Counted from the stretch's first letter, positions 33,884 to 44,022 are shown. The stretch: 64,000 nt of DNA from CBDCUW01 sp965222745 (GCA_965222745.1 CBDCUW010000002.1:248001-312000); one strand, 5' to 3'. Notes: generated by a model from the letters alone, not told the origin. Program-made: numbers and translations.

Positions 33884-36783
33884 ACGAATCCTGGTCCAGC
33901 TGGTTCGCCCTGTTGGCAGAAGACCTCTCGCTGCGAATTGCCGTGACGTTGCTGCACTTCCTGTGGCAGGGATGTGCGATCGGCGTACTCGTATTCCTGT
34001 CGAATCGGATGTTGCGGGGCGCTTCGGCTTCTTCGCGCTATGCCTTGCATACCGCTGCTCTACTCCTGTTGCCAGCATGCGTCATCATGACCTTTGCGGT
34101 CGCAGAACTTCCCGACGGCTGGCGTTCTGCTGCCACGGGCGATGCTGTCGCCGGAGCACTCAATGTGGAAACTGCTACCTCCGACCACGAAGTGGATGCA
34201 ACAGGTAATCAGGGATTTCCATCGACCAGCGAGATACCGACGACGATTGGGAAACTGGCAGCGATGGATGAACCGGCGTACGCGGGCGGCATTCCGTTAC
34301 AGCCAGCCCCGGAGTCACAATCTCCGCAGGAAACATTCCCCAAGACGCAGCCCCTACTGGCGAAACTGGCGCCGGCAATGGTGTTGCTCTACTTCCTGGG
34401 CGTCGGGCTGTTTCTCTTGCGGCTGGTGTTGGCGATGTGGGGTGGGCACCGATTGCGTTCGGTATCAGGCGCGATCGGTGAATCAGAACTGCTCCAGGTG
34501 GTAGCGTTTCAGACGCGGCAGGTGGGGCTGCGGATGGTGCCCGTCGTCCATTACTGCGAACGCGTCTCGGTGCCCGTCGTCGTTGGCGTACTGCGCCCTG
34601 TCATTCTGCTTCCGGCATCTCTCATGACGGGGCTCGCACCCGACCAATTTGCCGCCATCATCACTCACGAACTGGCTCACATTCGGCGGCATGACCTCTT
34701 GATGAACCTGCTTCAACAAGTGGTTGAATCGATGCTCTTCTTTCACCCCGCTGTCTGGTACATCAGCCATCGCATGAGTGCGGAGCGAGAAATATGCTGC
34801 GACGATTTGGTGGTTTCGTCTGGTTGCCAGCCGATGGATTACGCAGACGCATTGCTGCGAACGGCCGAACTTTGTTCGCCAGCACTTTCCGTGAACGCCC
34901 ACGCCCTGGCCGCTTCGGGCGACCACCCCTCTCAACTTGAATCCCGAATTTGGAGGCTGATCCACATGAATCAAGATTCGCGTTTTGGGATGACGCCAAC
35001 CGGAACACTGACGATTGTTCTGCTGGCACTGACAGTCATGGGGATGCCGGCGATCGTGCATAACCTTGCTCAAGCCGGCCAACCAGGCCGCACTCCAAGT
35101 CCCCAGGCAGAGGACGTGACCAATCAGGAGAATTCCCAGCCTGTGGATGACAAGCCCCAAGAAGAAGCAAGAACTCGTTTCCGCTTGCCCGATCATTGGA
35201 TCGTCAAAGATGTTCGCTTCGTCGACGACGACAGACAACTCGTGACCGTGTCTGTTCAAGGCGGCGTGGATGTGCGTCGCTGGGATTTAGCCAGCCGCAA
35301 GCTGATCAGCGAAATCAAATTGGCGGCGGACGAGCATGGACGAAGTTTTCGACAGGACACTCTGCAGTTGTCCGGCGATGGTAGCCGCGTGTTGGCAGCT
35401 ACCGACAACTACGTCGGACTCTGGGATGCCGAAACCGGTGACTTACTGAAACGCCTGCCGATTCCCAAACAGGAATGGGCGTACGATTGTGTGCGGTGCC
35501 TGGATAGCTCGGCCGATGGTTCGCTGATTTTCGCTGGATTGGGGACTTCTTACAGTCGGATGACACAGGTCTACGACGGCTATGGGATCGTCTGGGACGC
35601 CGCTTCCGGCGAGGTCATCAGCAGGTCAACCCACAAACACGGATACTACTTTGGGGATGTCGCACTTTCGACCGATGGGAAAAACTATGCGACATGTAGT
35701 GAACATGGTGCAGCGGTCTGCATTTGGGAGACGTCCAGCGGCAAATTACTGCGAGAATTCTCCGGCGAGATTGCGAGTTGGAAGAGCCCCAATCCCGGCT
35801 TGATCAAGAACAATCTTGTCAACGCGATTGCCTTTACGCCCGACGATCAAACGCTCGCCGTCAGTGGCACGTTTGGTTTCAAATTGTTCGATGTCGCATC
35901 TGGCGATCTGCTGCGCACCATCGACGCCCCGTATCGTTATTACAGCGGTCACACGAGACTCGCTTTCTCTCCCGATGGCAAGCAGATTGCTCGATCGGGG
36001 GCCAGCGGCTCGGAGAAGGGCTATCGAGTGTTGATCTGTTCGACCGAGACGGGTGAATCGTTGTTTGAATTGCAGTCTTCAGCGAACGCTGGGGCGTTTT
36101 CAAACGACGGAAAGACGTTTGCTGCAGCCGAATCGAATTTCTACGAAGCTGTCTCAGTCTGGCCGTTGGTCGGAACCAAAAAACAGAGCATCGCCAAGCC
36201 AGTTCCCTACGCTCGCGAGAATCGCGTCGAGGAAAACACGCATCATCGCGGCCGGAAAGCTCAGGAGTTTGTCGACAGCTGGAAGCCTCTTTGGGGGCAA
36301 CCTCAACATGGCATCGAGTATGGCGTCGCCTTCACTGTTCCCGGCAACCGGTTTCACTTGGGCCAGCGAGTTCTCATGGCAGCTTTTGTCCGCAATTCGA
36401 GCAGCCATCCGCGGCACGTTGCGCTGAGGCCAGACATGTTTGGCAATGCACCTCGGATCACTGGCGCGGGCGGCGCATCGATTCAGCTGGAAACGCGACC
36501 GTTGCTCGGAAAGCCTTCTCACTATCGCGATACGTTGCAACCGGGCGAATGCTTCGGGCCACTGTACTTGAACCTGGGATTGGGCGCAAACCCGCGCCCC
36601 GGCCAACAGTATTGGGACCCCTTTTGGAAATCGCCGTCAACCGGCGTCTACAAACTAGCGCATGAGATTGACTTCCACGTCGCACCGCTCAGCGTGGATC
36701 GCAACTCTAACCTGAACAGTGCTGGATGGACTGCGAGTGAAGCCACTTCCGGCGCGATCGAATTCGAAGTGACGGAAGAGTAA
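33880..36783 (+). CDS. M56 (BlaR1-type) membrane metallopeptidase fused to WD40 repeats
   Basis: The 967-aa protein has N-terminal membrane helices (LLHFLWQGCAIGVLVFLS; HTAALLLLPACVIMTFAV; MVLLYFLGVGLFLLRLVLAM) and a zinc site HELAH at residues 263-267 with a distal Glu in SAEREICCDD, then another helix near residue 375. Instead of the penicillin-sensor domain of BlaR1 it continues with about seven WD40-like blades (residues ~430-770: YVGLWDAETGDLL, AAVCIWETSSGKLL, LAFSPDGKQIA) and a further ~180-residue beta-rich domain. The propeller presumably senses or binds the inducer outside the cytoplasm. It is coupled to the BlaI gene by a 4-bp overlap. Confidence 0.9.
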   Translation: MNESWSSWFALLAEDLSLRIAVTLLHFLWQGCAIGVLVFLSNRMLRGASASSRYALHTAALLLLPACVIMTFAVAELPDGWRSAATGDAVAGALNVETATSDHEVDATGNQGFPSTSEIPTTIGKLAAMDEPAYAGGIPLQPAPESQSPQETFPKTQPLLAKLAPAMVLLYFLGVGLFLLRLVLAMWGGHRLRSVSGAIGESELLQVVAFQTRQVGLRMVPVVHYCERVSVPVVVGVLRPVILLPASLMTGLAPDQFAAIITHELAHIRRHDLLMNLLQQVVESMLFFHPAVWYISHRMSAEREICCDDLVVSSGCQPMDYADALLRTAELCSPALSVNAHALAASGDHPSQLESRIWRLIHMNQDSRFGMTPTGTLTIVLLALTVMGMPAIVHNLAQAGQPGRTPSPQAEDVTNQENSQPVDDKPQEEARTRFRLPDHWIVKDVRFVDDDRQLVTVSVQGGVDVRRWDLASRKLISEIKLAADEHGRSFRQDTLQLSGDGSRVLAATDNYVGLWDAETGDLLKRLPIPKQEWAYDCVRCLDSSADGSLIFAGLGTSYSRMTQVYDGYGIVWDAASGEVISRSTHKHGYYFGDVALSTDGKNYATCSEHGAAVCIWETSSGKLLREFSGEIASWKSPNPGLIKNNLVNAIAFTPDDQTLAVSGTFGFKLFDVASGDLLRTIDAPYRYYSGHTRLAFSPDGKQIARSGASGSEKGYRVLICSTETGESLFELQSSANAGAFSNDGKTFAAAESNFYEAVSVWPLVGTKKQSIAKPVPYARENRVEENTHHRGRKAQEFVDSWKPLWGQPQHGIEYGVAFTVPGNRFHLGQRVLMAAFVRNSSSHPRHVALRPDMFGNAPRITGAGGASIQLETRPLLGKPSHYRDTLQPGECFGPLYLNLGLGANPRPGQQYWDPFWKSPSTGVYKLAHEIDFHVAPLSVDRNSNLNSAGWTASEATSGAIEFEVTEE

Positions 36784-36845
36784 GCCAAAGCCAGCGGAAT
36801 CTCGCGCGACGGGGCCAAAAAACGAACGCTCGACGAATTCAATTC

Positions 36846-37761
36846 CTATTTCCGGGATGACTCCCGGTACCACTTGCGCCAAAGCTGGGCCAGTCGCTTC
36901 ACGACTTCCGGGTATTCTTTGGCAAGATCATTCTTTCTGCCGCTTGAACCTGGCTTCGCGAATCGCCTCGTAACCCACGTCATAGACGCCTTCGTATTTG
37001 GCGATGTCTTCCGGCCAGGCATGCAGGGGATCGTGCGGTGCAGTGTAGGCAACGTACAAAAAATAAGGTTTGTCTTCGTTCTTGTACTGCTCAAGAAAAT
37101 CAACAGCCCACTTGGTGAAATAATCGGTCGTGTACCAATCCTTCTCCTCGGGCGTGTAGTAGGGGATCATTTTCTTGTCGTCAAAACAGTAGGCACGTGT
37201 CTCGCCCTTTTTTCGTGCCGGAACACCTTCGCCGCTGCGCGGCTGGCCTGGGTTGAAGTGATTCGCGCAGCTCTTGCCAGGGCCGTAGTGAAAACCATAG
37301 AAACGGTCAAACCCCCGGTCATGAAGGCTGACCGTCGAACGGTGTTTCCCAACGGCCAAAGTACGGTAACCCTGCGCCTTGAGAAGCTCAGCCAATGTGA
37401 TGGCATTCTGAATCCCACCCTTCGGGCTGTGTCCCATGTTGCATTGTTGGGCATAGACACCTGTCAACAAACAAGCTCTTGATGGAAAACACTTGGAAGT
37501 GTTGTACATGCTGGTGAATCGGATACCGCGGCGAGCCAGGCGATCGATGTTGGGCGTATTCACCTCACCACCAAAGCACCCAATATCCGAATAGCCCATG
37601 TCGTCGACCAGGATGAAGAGGATGTTCGGTTTCGCCCCTGCAGCCTCGCCCAGCGCCGGCAAGCTCCAGGAGGCAGCAAAGATCACAACAACGGCAGCGG
37701 TGAAGTTCTTGAGTAGCTGCATGAAATTTTGTTTCTTGGTGTATCCGTCGATGGGGGACAT
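36846..37761 (-). pseudogene. Sulfatase gene remnant with internal deletion and frameshift
   Basis: The N-terminal half is intact: signal peptide, KPNILFILVDDMGYSDIG, formylglycine motif CFPSR, GKHRSTVSLHDRGFDRFYG. The frame runs to EARFKRQKE and stops at 36928. In another frame, directly adjoining, the sequence reads NDLAKEYPEVVKRLAQLW, a typical sulfatase C-terminus, and stops at 36846. About 200 expected residues between these parts are missing. The product would lack downstream metal ligands and is probably inactive. It lies beside two agarase-like hydrolases, probably a decaying polysaccharide locus. Confidence 0.82.
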
Positions 37762-37770
37762 CGGCCGTGT

Positions 37771-38943
37771 TCAAAACTCGCTGTCCATCCACTGACTGAT
37801 CGTTTGATTGGCGACCTTCATCAGGGCCACATTTTCTTGGTCGGGGTTTTCGTATTCATCCAAAAGACCATAGCGTCGCGCCCGGTTGCGTTGGTAGGCG
37901 CCGCAGAGATGAAAGCCAACACATCCCGGGTTTTTGAACAACTTTGCCAGTGTCTCTGCGTACCAATCGCCTTCGTTACGAGTGAACTCGCCTGCAACGG
38001 TCTGCCATTTCATTTTAGCGGCGTCGGCCAGTAGCACCGGTTTTCCCGTTTTCTCGTGCCACTGTTTCAGATGGTTGACCGGATCACGGAAATCCTGGAA
38101 TGAGAGCACGTCAACCAGTGGCAGCGCGGCTTCGATGACCTCCGTCGCGATGGGGGCGTTGGCTTCGTAGCGGTCGCCGAAAATCAGATGGTGCCGATCA
38201 TAACGTCGGATCGCATCGTGGGTCGTCTTGTAGTAGCTGCGTGCCAACTCCAGCAGCTCTTTGCGTCCCGCTTCCGTCTTCAAGCGATCCGGGTCAAAAA
38301 TCGGACCGCGCCACTGGTTCGCTGGACGCTGGTGAATCCACGTGGGGCAGTCGCTGTAGAAGTATCCGATCAACTTGGGATCGTCACTCAATTCGGCACA
38401 TTGCGATCTGGCCACGTAGTCGCACCACTCCTTCCAATCATCGCTGCGAAAATCATAGTGCACCGTGTGCTGTTCCCATTGGTGGGATTCCATGAACGGA
38501 AGCAAATGACAATAAGGCATGTCAAGCGTTTGGTATTCATCCGCGGTGAATGCGCGCGAATGTCGCCACTGCCGGACGGTCACTTCTTGCACCCAACCCA
38601 CGGTGTTGAAACCCCATGCCTTGAGATTGGGAGCGACCGATTCCTGGATCCACCGAAGTGTGCTGCCACCGTATTTTTCTCGCCAGATGTGAATGTTTTC
38701 AGGGTAACGCAGACTCGCCGGGTCGATATGGTTGAGCCCGATTGTGAAGAACGGTCTTCCACCAGGTGTGATCAACCACCAATGGTCTTTCCGCCGGCCA
38801 AGCGTGAAGAACCCATCCGGTTCGATCTGCGTGGTCTTGGCCGAAGCGGCGCGTGCGGGCTGCGAAGGTGATGCCATCGTCAACCCTGTGCCAAGGGCAA
38901 CCATGCGTTTTAGCAATGTTCGTCTGCTTGAGTTCTGAATCAT
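37771..38943 (-). CDS. Agarase-like (GH50-type) glycoside hydrolase with Tat-like signal
   Basis: The protein is about 390 aa from ATG 38943; a longer frame reaches 38979. A twin-arginine type signal (SSRRTLLKRMVALG) ends near PARA. The catalytic region has GFFTLGRRKDHWWLITPGGR, AWGFNTVGW and SYYKTTHDAIRRYDRHHLIFG, similar in layout to beta-agarase/GH50 TIM barrels; I did not identify the two acidic catalytic residues with certainty. The divergent gene at 39105 is a homologue. Together with the sulfatase remnant they suggest red-algal galactan breakdown. Confidence 0.65.
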   Translation of the reverse strand: MIQNSSRRTLLKRMVALGTGLTMASPSQPARAASAKTTQIEPDGFFTLGRRKDHWWLITPGGRPFFTIGLNHIDPASLRYPENIHIWREKYGGSTLRWIQESVAPNLKAWGFNTVGWVQEVTVRQWRHSRAFTADEYQTLDMPYCHLLPFMESHQWEQHTVHYDFRSDDWKEWCDYVARSQCAELSDDPKLIGYFYSDCPTWIHQRPANQWRGPIFDPDRLKTEAGRKELLELARSYYKTTHDAIRRYDRHHLIFGDRYEANAPIATEVIEAALPLVDVLSFQDFRDPVNHLKQWHEKTGKPVLLADAAKMKWQTVAGEFTRNEGDWYAETLAKLFKNPGCVGFHLCGAYQRNRARRYGLLDEYENPDQENVALMKVANQTISQWMDSEF

Positions 38944-39104
38944 GCGAAGCCACTCCCGGTTTGCTTGTCGAGGAGACATTTCTACAGGATCTTACGGTGA
39001 ATCTCAGTGACAGTGGGAGTATAGAATGGACGGCGCCACCGGCAAATGCAGAACGAGGCCGCCACTGAACCATCCAATGTGGACCACTAGCGCAAGAGAC
39101 GAAT

Positions 39105-40532
39105 ATGTATCGGCGACGTTTTAACAAGACCGCGATGATGGCATTGCTTGGTCACGGACTTTTGGGCGTTCACCACACTTACGGCGAAGAATCGGATGGT
39201 CAACTGGATCGTTTCGGCGGCTGGAAGGGGAAGACCTTCAAGGCGACCGGCTTCTTTCGTACCGAGTACGACGGAAAACGCTGGTGGCTTGTCACACCGG
39301 AAGGAAACGCGTTTCTGAGTTTCGGGATCAACCATCTGCATTCCGATCTCTGGCGTCAGGACTTCAATCGCGAGGCCTGGCAGAAGAAACTCGGTGTGGA
39401 TGACTTGCAAGATTGGTCGAAGTTTTCTGCCGCGCTGCGAGAATGGTTCCTCAAGACTTGCCGCGAATTCGGATTCAATACGGTTGGAGTTCACACATCG
39501 CTGAATATCACGAACAAGCCCCAGCCGGCGCTTGCTTACATGCAGCCAATTAAGTTTGTCGACATTCCCCACTGGAAAACAGAAGTTCCCGACAGTCATT
39601 TTCTGGACGTCTTTGATGACGCGTTTGAACGTCGCTGCGACGGCATGGCTAAATCGGCTGCAGCCCCCGACGATCCGTTCCTGCTGGGCTACACGATGAC
39701 CGACTGCCCGTTGTTCACCGAGGAAGATTGCCGGGAGCGCCCGGATGTGATCGGTGGAGCACGGCGAACGTCGCGAATCGGCTGGCCTCGCCGGCTTCGT
39801 AACCTCGGTGCAGACGCTGCCGGCAAAGCCGCTTACGTTCAAACGATGCGAGACATCTATCGCGGGAGCATTGCCGAATTCAACGCAACCTACAGCACCA
39901 GCTTCGATTCGTTCGATGCTTTGGCCTCGGCGAAAAATTGGCGCGCCCACACCGATCTGTCCAATGGAAACGAAACACGTGACAACGTCGAATTTCTCAA
40001 GCGAGTCGTCGCCAAGTACTACCAGACCACACGAGACGCCATTCGCCGCTACGATCCCAACCATCTGTTTCTTGGCGACAAACTGAACGCCAACACCGAC
40101 ACGGTCGACACCGTCCTGCCGATCACCAGCCAGTACACGGACGTCGTGCTCTATCAGATGTACGGTCGCTACGAAGTGCAAAATCCCGGCTTGGATCGTT
40201 GGTCGAAGGCGGTCGACCAGCCCTTTATCAATGGCGATTCATCTTTCACGATGATCACGGAGTTCATGCCGCGACCGTATGGACCGGTGGCCGACAGCTT
40301 GAAGCAACGAGCCAAGTGGACTGCTGAGTTCTTCCTGCAGGCGTTCGCGCGACCGGACTTCGTCGGTTGGCACTACTGTGGACTGATCGACGCCACGCAA
40401 CAAGTACCGCGCAAACAAGATCGACAGCACTCCGGTTTGCTGAATGGGTACGGAGAACCGTATCCGGAACTCTTGAAGGCGATCAAAGGATGCGCTGATG
40501 AGCTGTATGAAATCGCTACCGGGAAAGCGTAG
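39105..40532 (+). CDS. Agarase-like (GH50-type) glycoside hydrolase
   Basis: The 475-aa protein has an N-terminal RRRFNKTAMMALLG segment, a Tat-like signal. FFRTEYDGKRWWLVTPEGNA, EFGFNTVGVH and KYYQTTRDAIRRYDPNHLFLGD align with the divergently transcribed neighbour, so the two are paralogues with about 160 bp of shared promoter DNA between them. MITEFMPRPYG carries a likely catalytic Glu by analogy with clan GH-A enzymes. It is an exported hydrolase, probably acting on agar- or porphyran-like polysaccharides. Confidence 0.68.
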   Translation: MYRRRFNKTAMMALLGHGLLGVHHTYGEESDGQLDRFGGWKGKTFKATGFFRTEYDGKRWWLVTPEGNAFLSFGINHLHSDLWRQDFNREAWQKKLGVDDLQDWSKFSAALREWFLKTCREFGFNTVGVHTSLNITNKPQPALAYMQPIKFVDIPHWKTEVPDSHFLDVFDDAFERRCDGMAKSAAAPDDPFLLGYTMTDCPLFTEEDCRERPDVIGGARRTSRIGWPRRLRNLGADAAGKAAYVQTMRDIYRGSIAEFNATYSTSFDSFDALASAKNWRAHTDLSNGNETRDNVEFLKRVVAKYYQTTRDAIRRYDPNHLFLGDKLNANTDTVDTVLPITSQYTDVVLYQMYGRYEVQNPGLDRWSKAVDQPFINGDSSFTMITEFMPRPYGPVADSLKQRAKWTAEFFLQAFARPDFVGWHYCGLIDATQQVPRKQDRQHSGLLNGYGEPYPELLKAIKGCADELYEIATGKA

Positions 40533-40673
40533 TCGGCTGTTGTCAATTTTGGCAAATCAATCGCATCTGGCGAACCTTCACTGCAGAGCCACGGTGTATC
40601 TGAAAGTTGGCAGTGGCCAAAACACCTGTTCGTGGTCTTGGTCGTGCTCGTGCTCGTGCTCAGCGCAGCGGTG

Positions 40674-40765
40674 CTCGTACTCGTACTCGAAATCCACGTC
40701 TAAGTTTTCGAGTACGAGTAAGAGTACGAGTAAGAGTAAGAGTAAGAGTAAGAGTAAGAGTAAGA
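40674..40765. repeat. GAGTACGAGTAAG repeat with 11-bp hairpin and hexamer array
   Basis: CTCGTACTCGA (40680-40690) pairs with TCGAGTACGAG (40708-40718). A GAGTAA hexamer array follows to about 40765. It is preceded by CGTGCT repeats from 40643. The 365-base gap 40533-40897 has no gene. Confidence 0.8.
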
Positions 40766-40841
40766 ACGAAGAGCATTCGACTTGGCCGGCCGAATGCCGG
40801 AAGACATTGTTTTGCCACGAGTTTGCAAGCGTCAGAACGCA

Positions 40842-40877
40842 AAACGCCCCCGACCGATTGCTGGGCCGGGGGCGTTT
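40842..40877 (-). terminator. Terminator of the Ro60 gene
   Basis: An 11-bp stem, AAACGCCCCCG (40842-40852) with CGGGGGCGTTT (40867-40877), lies 21 bp after the Ro stop; on the minus strand it ends in GTTTTG. It could also end the plus-strand hydrolase transcript. Confidence 0.8.
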
Positions 40878-40897
40878 CATGATTCAGCCTCGATGGC

Positions 40898-42544
<1,647 letters not shown>

Positions 42545-42727
42545 GATGAAGTTTGGAGTGAGAAGGGTGAATTTGGACGGAAAAAGACTGATGCTGACGC
42601 GTCTCTAACGCACGTGATTCGGGAGCTTGCCCTGAAGAAAGTCGAAGGAGTGAAGCTTTCAAAATTCTCACTTCACCCTTCAAACTTCTTCTGTTCGGTG
42701 GTTGTGATGCACTGAGTTGATGGAAAC

Positions 42728-42880
42728 AAAAACGCGATCGACGAAGTGGTGACCAGAGGTTATTACGGTGCTCTGCCAACTGAGCTACGGCGCTGATTTT
42801 GAAAAACAGTTGCGCCGGTGGGACTCGAACCCACGACACCCGGCTCGTGAAGCATGTACTCCGAATCGGCAGTCGATCGT
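42728..42880 (-). ncRNA. yrlA: Predicted YrlA-type Y RNA (permuted tRNA mimic)
   Basis: On the minus strand the ends pair: CGATCGAC (42879-42872) with GTCGATCG (42742-42735), then TCGGAG with CTCTGG inside. The middle holds tRNA parts in permuted order. First comes a T-arm GTGGG-TTCGAGT-CCCAC (42834-42818), then acceptor strand CGGCGC, an 18-nt loop, acceptor strand GCGCCG (42793-42788), TA, and a D-arm GCTC-AGTTGGCA-GAGC (42785-42770). The T-loop and the GG of the D-loop are canonical. TTTTTGTTT follows the closing stem as a terminator. This layout is that of YrlA Y RNAs, with a Ro-binding stem and a tRNA-like effector domain, and the gene lies between Ro and a small ORF. Confidence 0.85.
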
Positions 42881-42889
42881 GTTCGCTTG

Positions 42890-43255
42890 TTATTTCCGTT
42901 TCTTCTTCAAAGTTTTTCGCAACCGTTTCCACACCGCACCGCCACTGTCCGGATCAAGCCGGACGAGTTGGTGTTGGCGAGTGTCGAAGGTGGTCGTACC
43001 GCCCTTCGGTCGCTTGGTGTAGACGAACGGCAGGCAAACGGCGACAACTTTGAAGGGCTGACCAGCGCCACTTGGCATGTAACGGATTCGAACCGGTTCG
43101 TCCGTCGGTAGTGTGCCGCCCGAGCAGCACCACAGGAACGACGGTAATTCGACGATCTCGTTCAAGACCGTGACGTAGTCTCCTTGTTGGATATCTTCTC
43201 CGGCGACTCGTGCTGCCACGGTCGTCTGGTACTTGATTTCGGTTGTAGTTTCCAT
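42890..43255 (-). CDS. Small conserved-looking protein in the Ro/Y RNA locus
   Basis: The 121-aa protein starts at ATG 43255 (METTTEIKYQ); a longer open frame upstream runs through a structured leader and is not used. It has a beta-rich core (GEDIQQGDYVTVLNEIVELPSF), a WCCSGG cysteine pair and a strongly basic C-terminus ending KTLKKKRK. RNA binding is possible. No family was recognised. The stop is 10 bp before the Y RNA start, so both are probably on one transcript. Confidence 0.75.
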   Translation of the reverse strand: METTTEIKYQTTVAARVAGEDIQQGDYVTVLNEIVELPSFLWCCSGGTLPTDEPVRIRYMPSGAGQPFKVVAVCLPFVYTKRPKGGTTTFDTRQHQLVRLDPDSGGAVWKRLRKTLKKKRK

Positions 43256-43288
43256 GGTTTCCCATCGCTTGATGAAAGTAGTTTCTGA

Positions 43289-43364
43289 GTGTGCAAAAGT
43301 TCTTCGACGGGCGCCGATTAACCGGCGCCGGTGTTCGTAATGACGAAGAATCGAATTTGCACAC
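43289..43364 (-). ncRNA. Compound hairpin in the leader of the 121-aa gene
   Basis: Three nested pairings share one axis: GTGTGCAAA/TTTGCACAC (43289-43297, 43356-43364), TTCTTCG/CGAAGAA (43300-43306, 43344-43350) and GGCGCCG/CGGCGCC (43310-43316, 43323-43329). It lies 34 bp before the 121-aa gene. It shares CACCGGCGC with the Y RNA acceptor region. It may be a cis-regulatory leader or a small structured RNA. Confidence 0.5.
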
Positions 43365-43390
43365 GCATGGTTACTCTCACGAGCAATGTG

Positions 43391-43665
43391 AAAACGACTG
43401 GCGAAGTGGTGTGCCAGAGAGAAGTAGGCCGTAACAAGCAAACCCTTACAGTGCCGGAACTTCGGTCGCCTGTGGGAGGTTTTTTCGTTGCGCACGCTGC
43501 GCGCAAGTACAAACCGGTCCCGCGCAGTTACGGCACGGTTTTGCGACCTCGACCCGGCCTACGCGAATAATCCGGATTAGTGGTTTGTGTTGCGACCTCC
43601 AACGAGGTTTTAACCCAGATACTTTTCGCTTCCCAAAAGTGATGTAATCCGGATTGGCAGTTGGT
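43391..43665 (-). ncRNA. Candidate second Y RNA, interrupted by a repeat element
   Basis: The 5' strand at 43661-43641, ACTGCCAATCCGGATTACAT, matches the first Y RNA 5' strand (ACTGCCGATTCGGAGTACAT) at 16 of 20 positions. The 3' strand at 43419-43400, CTCTGGCACACCACTTCGC, matches the first Y RNA's CTCTGGTCACCACTTCGT closely and is also followed by a TTTT tract. CCGGA/TCTGG and ACTG/CAGT can pair. No tRNA-like domain is seen between them; a repeat element occupies the middle. It may be a decayed copy. Confidence 0.4.
43424..43582 (+). repeat. Intergenic repeat element, copy B, with short inverted ends
   Basis: GTAGGCCG (43424-43431) and CGGCCTAC (43555-43562) are inverted ends. The interior matches the element at 29267-29415, including the AACTTC...GAGGTT hairpin (one base changed but still able to pair G-U) followed by TTTTTTCG. 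GTAGGCCG/CGGCCTAC also bounds the hairpin array at 18508. It sits inside the candidate second Y RNA. Confidence 0.75.
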
Positions 43666-43671
43666 GGTCAG

Positions 43672-43742
43672 AAACGCTGGTGGGAATCGAACCCACTTCC
43701 ACCGGGTTGCAGCCGGTCGCCTGGCCATCTGGCTCCAGCGTT
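43672..43742 (-). tRNA. tRNA-Cys(GCA)
   Basis: The 71-nt cloverleaf has acceptor AACGCTG/CAGCGTT (7 bp), a 3-bp D-stem GCC/GGC as usual for Cys, anticodon arm ACCGG-CTGCAAC-CCGGT and T-arm GTGGG-TTCGATT-CCCAC. The discriminator is U73, as CysRS expects. Position 1 is A instead of the usual G. CCA is not encoded; CTG follows the discriminator. Confidence 0.88.
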
Positions 43743-43752
43743 TTGTTGCTGA

Positions 43753-43980
43753 TTAAGACTCACTGCGGAGTTCGTGGTTCGCAGCAATCCTGATCCAATC
43801 TGCATTCACGCGTGATTCAATGCGATCCCCGACTTCCGCGAAGAACCACTCCAGCGGTTCGGTTGACTTGCCAATCGTGCAACCGTCAACGATCAGGAAT
43901 GCGAGGAACAAATCCCAGCCACCGATCACTTCGAGCAGTTGCCGAAGACGTTCGTTTAGGATGTTTTCGTAGTTCGTCAC
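43753..43980 (-). CDS. Small hypothetical protein between slipin and tRNA-Cys
   Basis: The 75-aa protein starts at GTG 43980, with no strong RBS. It looks like a folded small protein: ENILNERLRQLLEVIGGWDL is helical, then a hydrophobic LFLAFLIVDGC segment and an acidic amphipathic end. No known family. It sits in the Ro locus on the same strand, 11 bp before tRNA-Cys. Confidence 0.55.
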   Translation of the reverse strand: MTNYENILNERLRQLLEVIGGWDLFLAFLIVDGCTIGKSTEPLEWFFAEVGDRIESRVNADWIRIAANHELRSES

Positions 43981-44022
43981 TTAGGGTATTCCACGTCCGG
44001 GAGTGGATTTGAAAAAGCGGAA

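Noticed and set aside
39087..40181. Minus-strand frame opposite the agarase-like gene
   Set aside because: No domain or RBS, and the plus-strand gene has signal and family motifs.
42600..42660. Short hairpin-rich sequence before the Ro gene containing CTTCGACTTTCTTCAGG
   Set aside because: It resembles a common low-information intergenic repeat and could not be tied to a function.
42770..42834. Two separate tRNA genes or pseudogenes
   Set aside because: Each half lacks the complementary half; together they pair in permuted order within a closed stem, which fits a Y RNA better.
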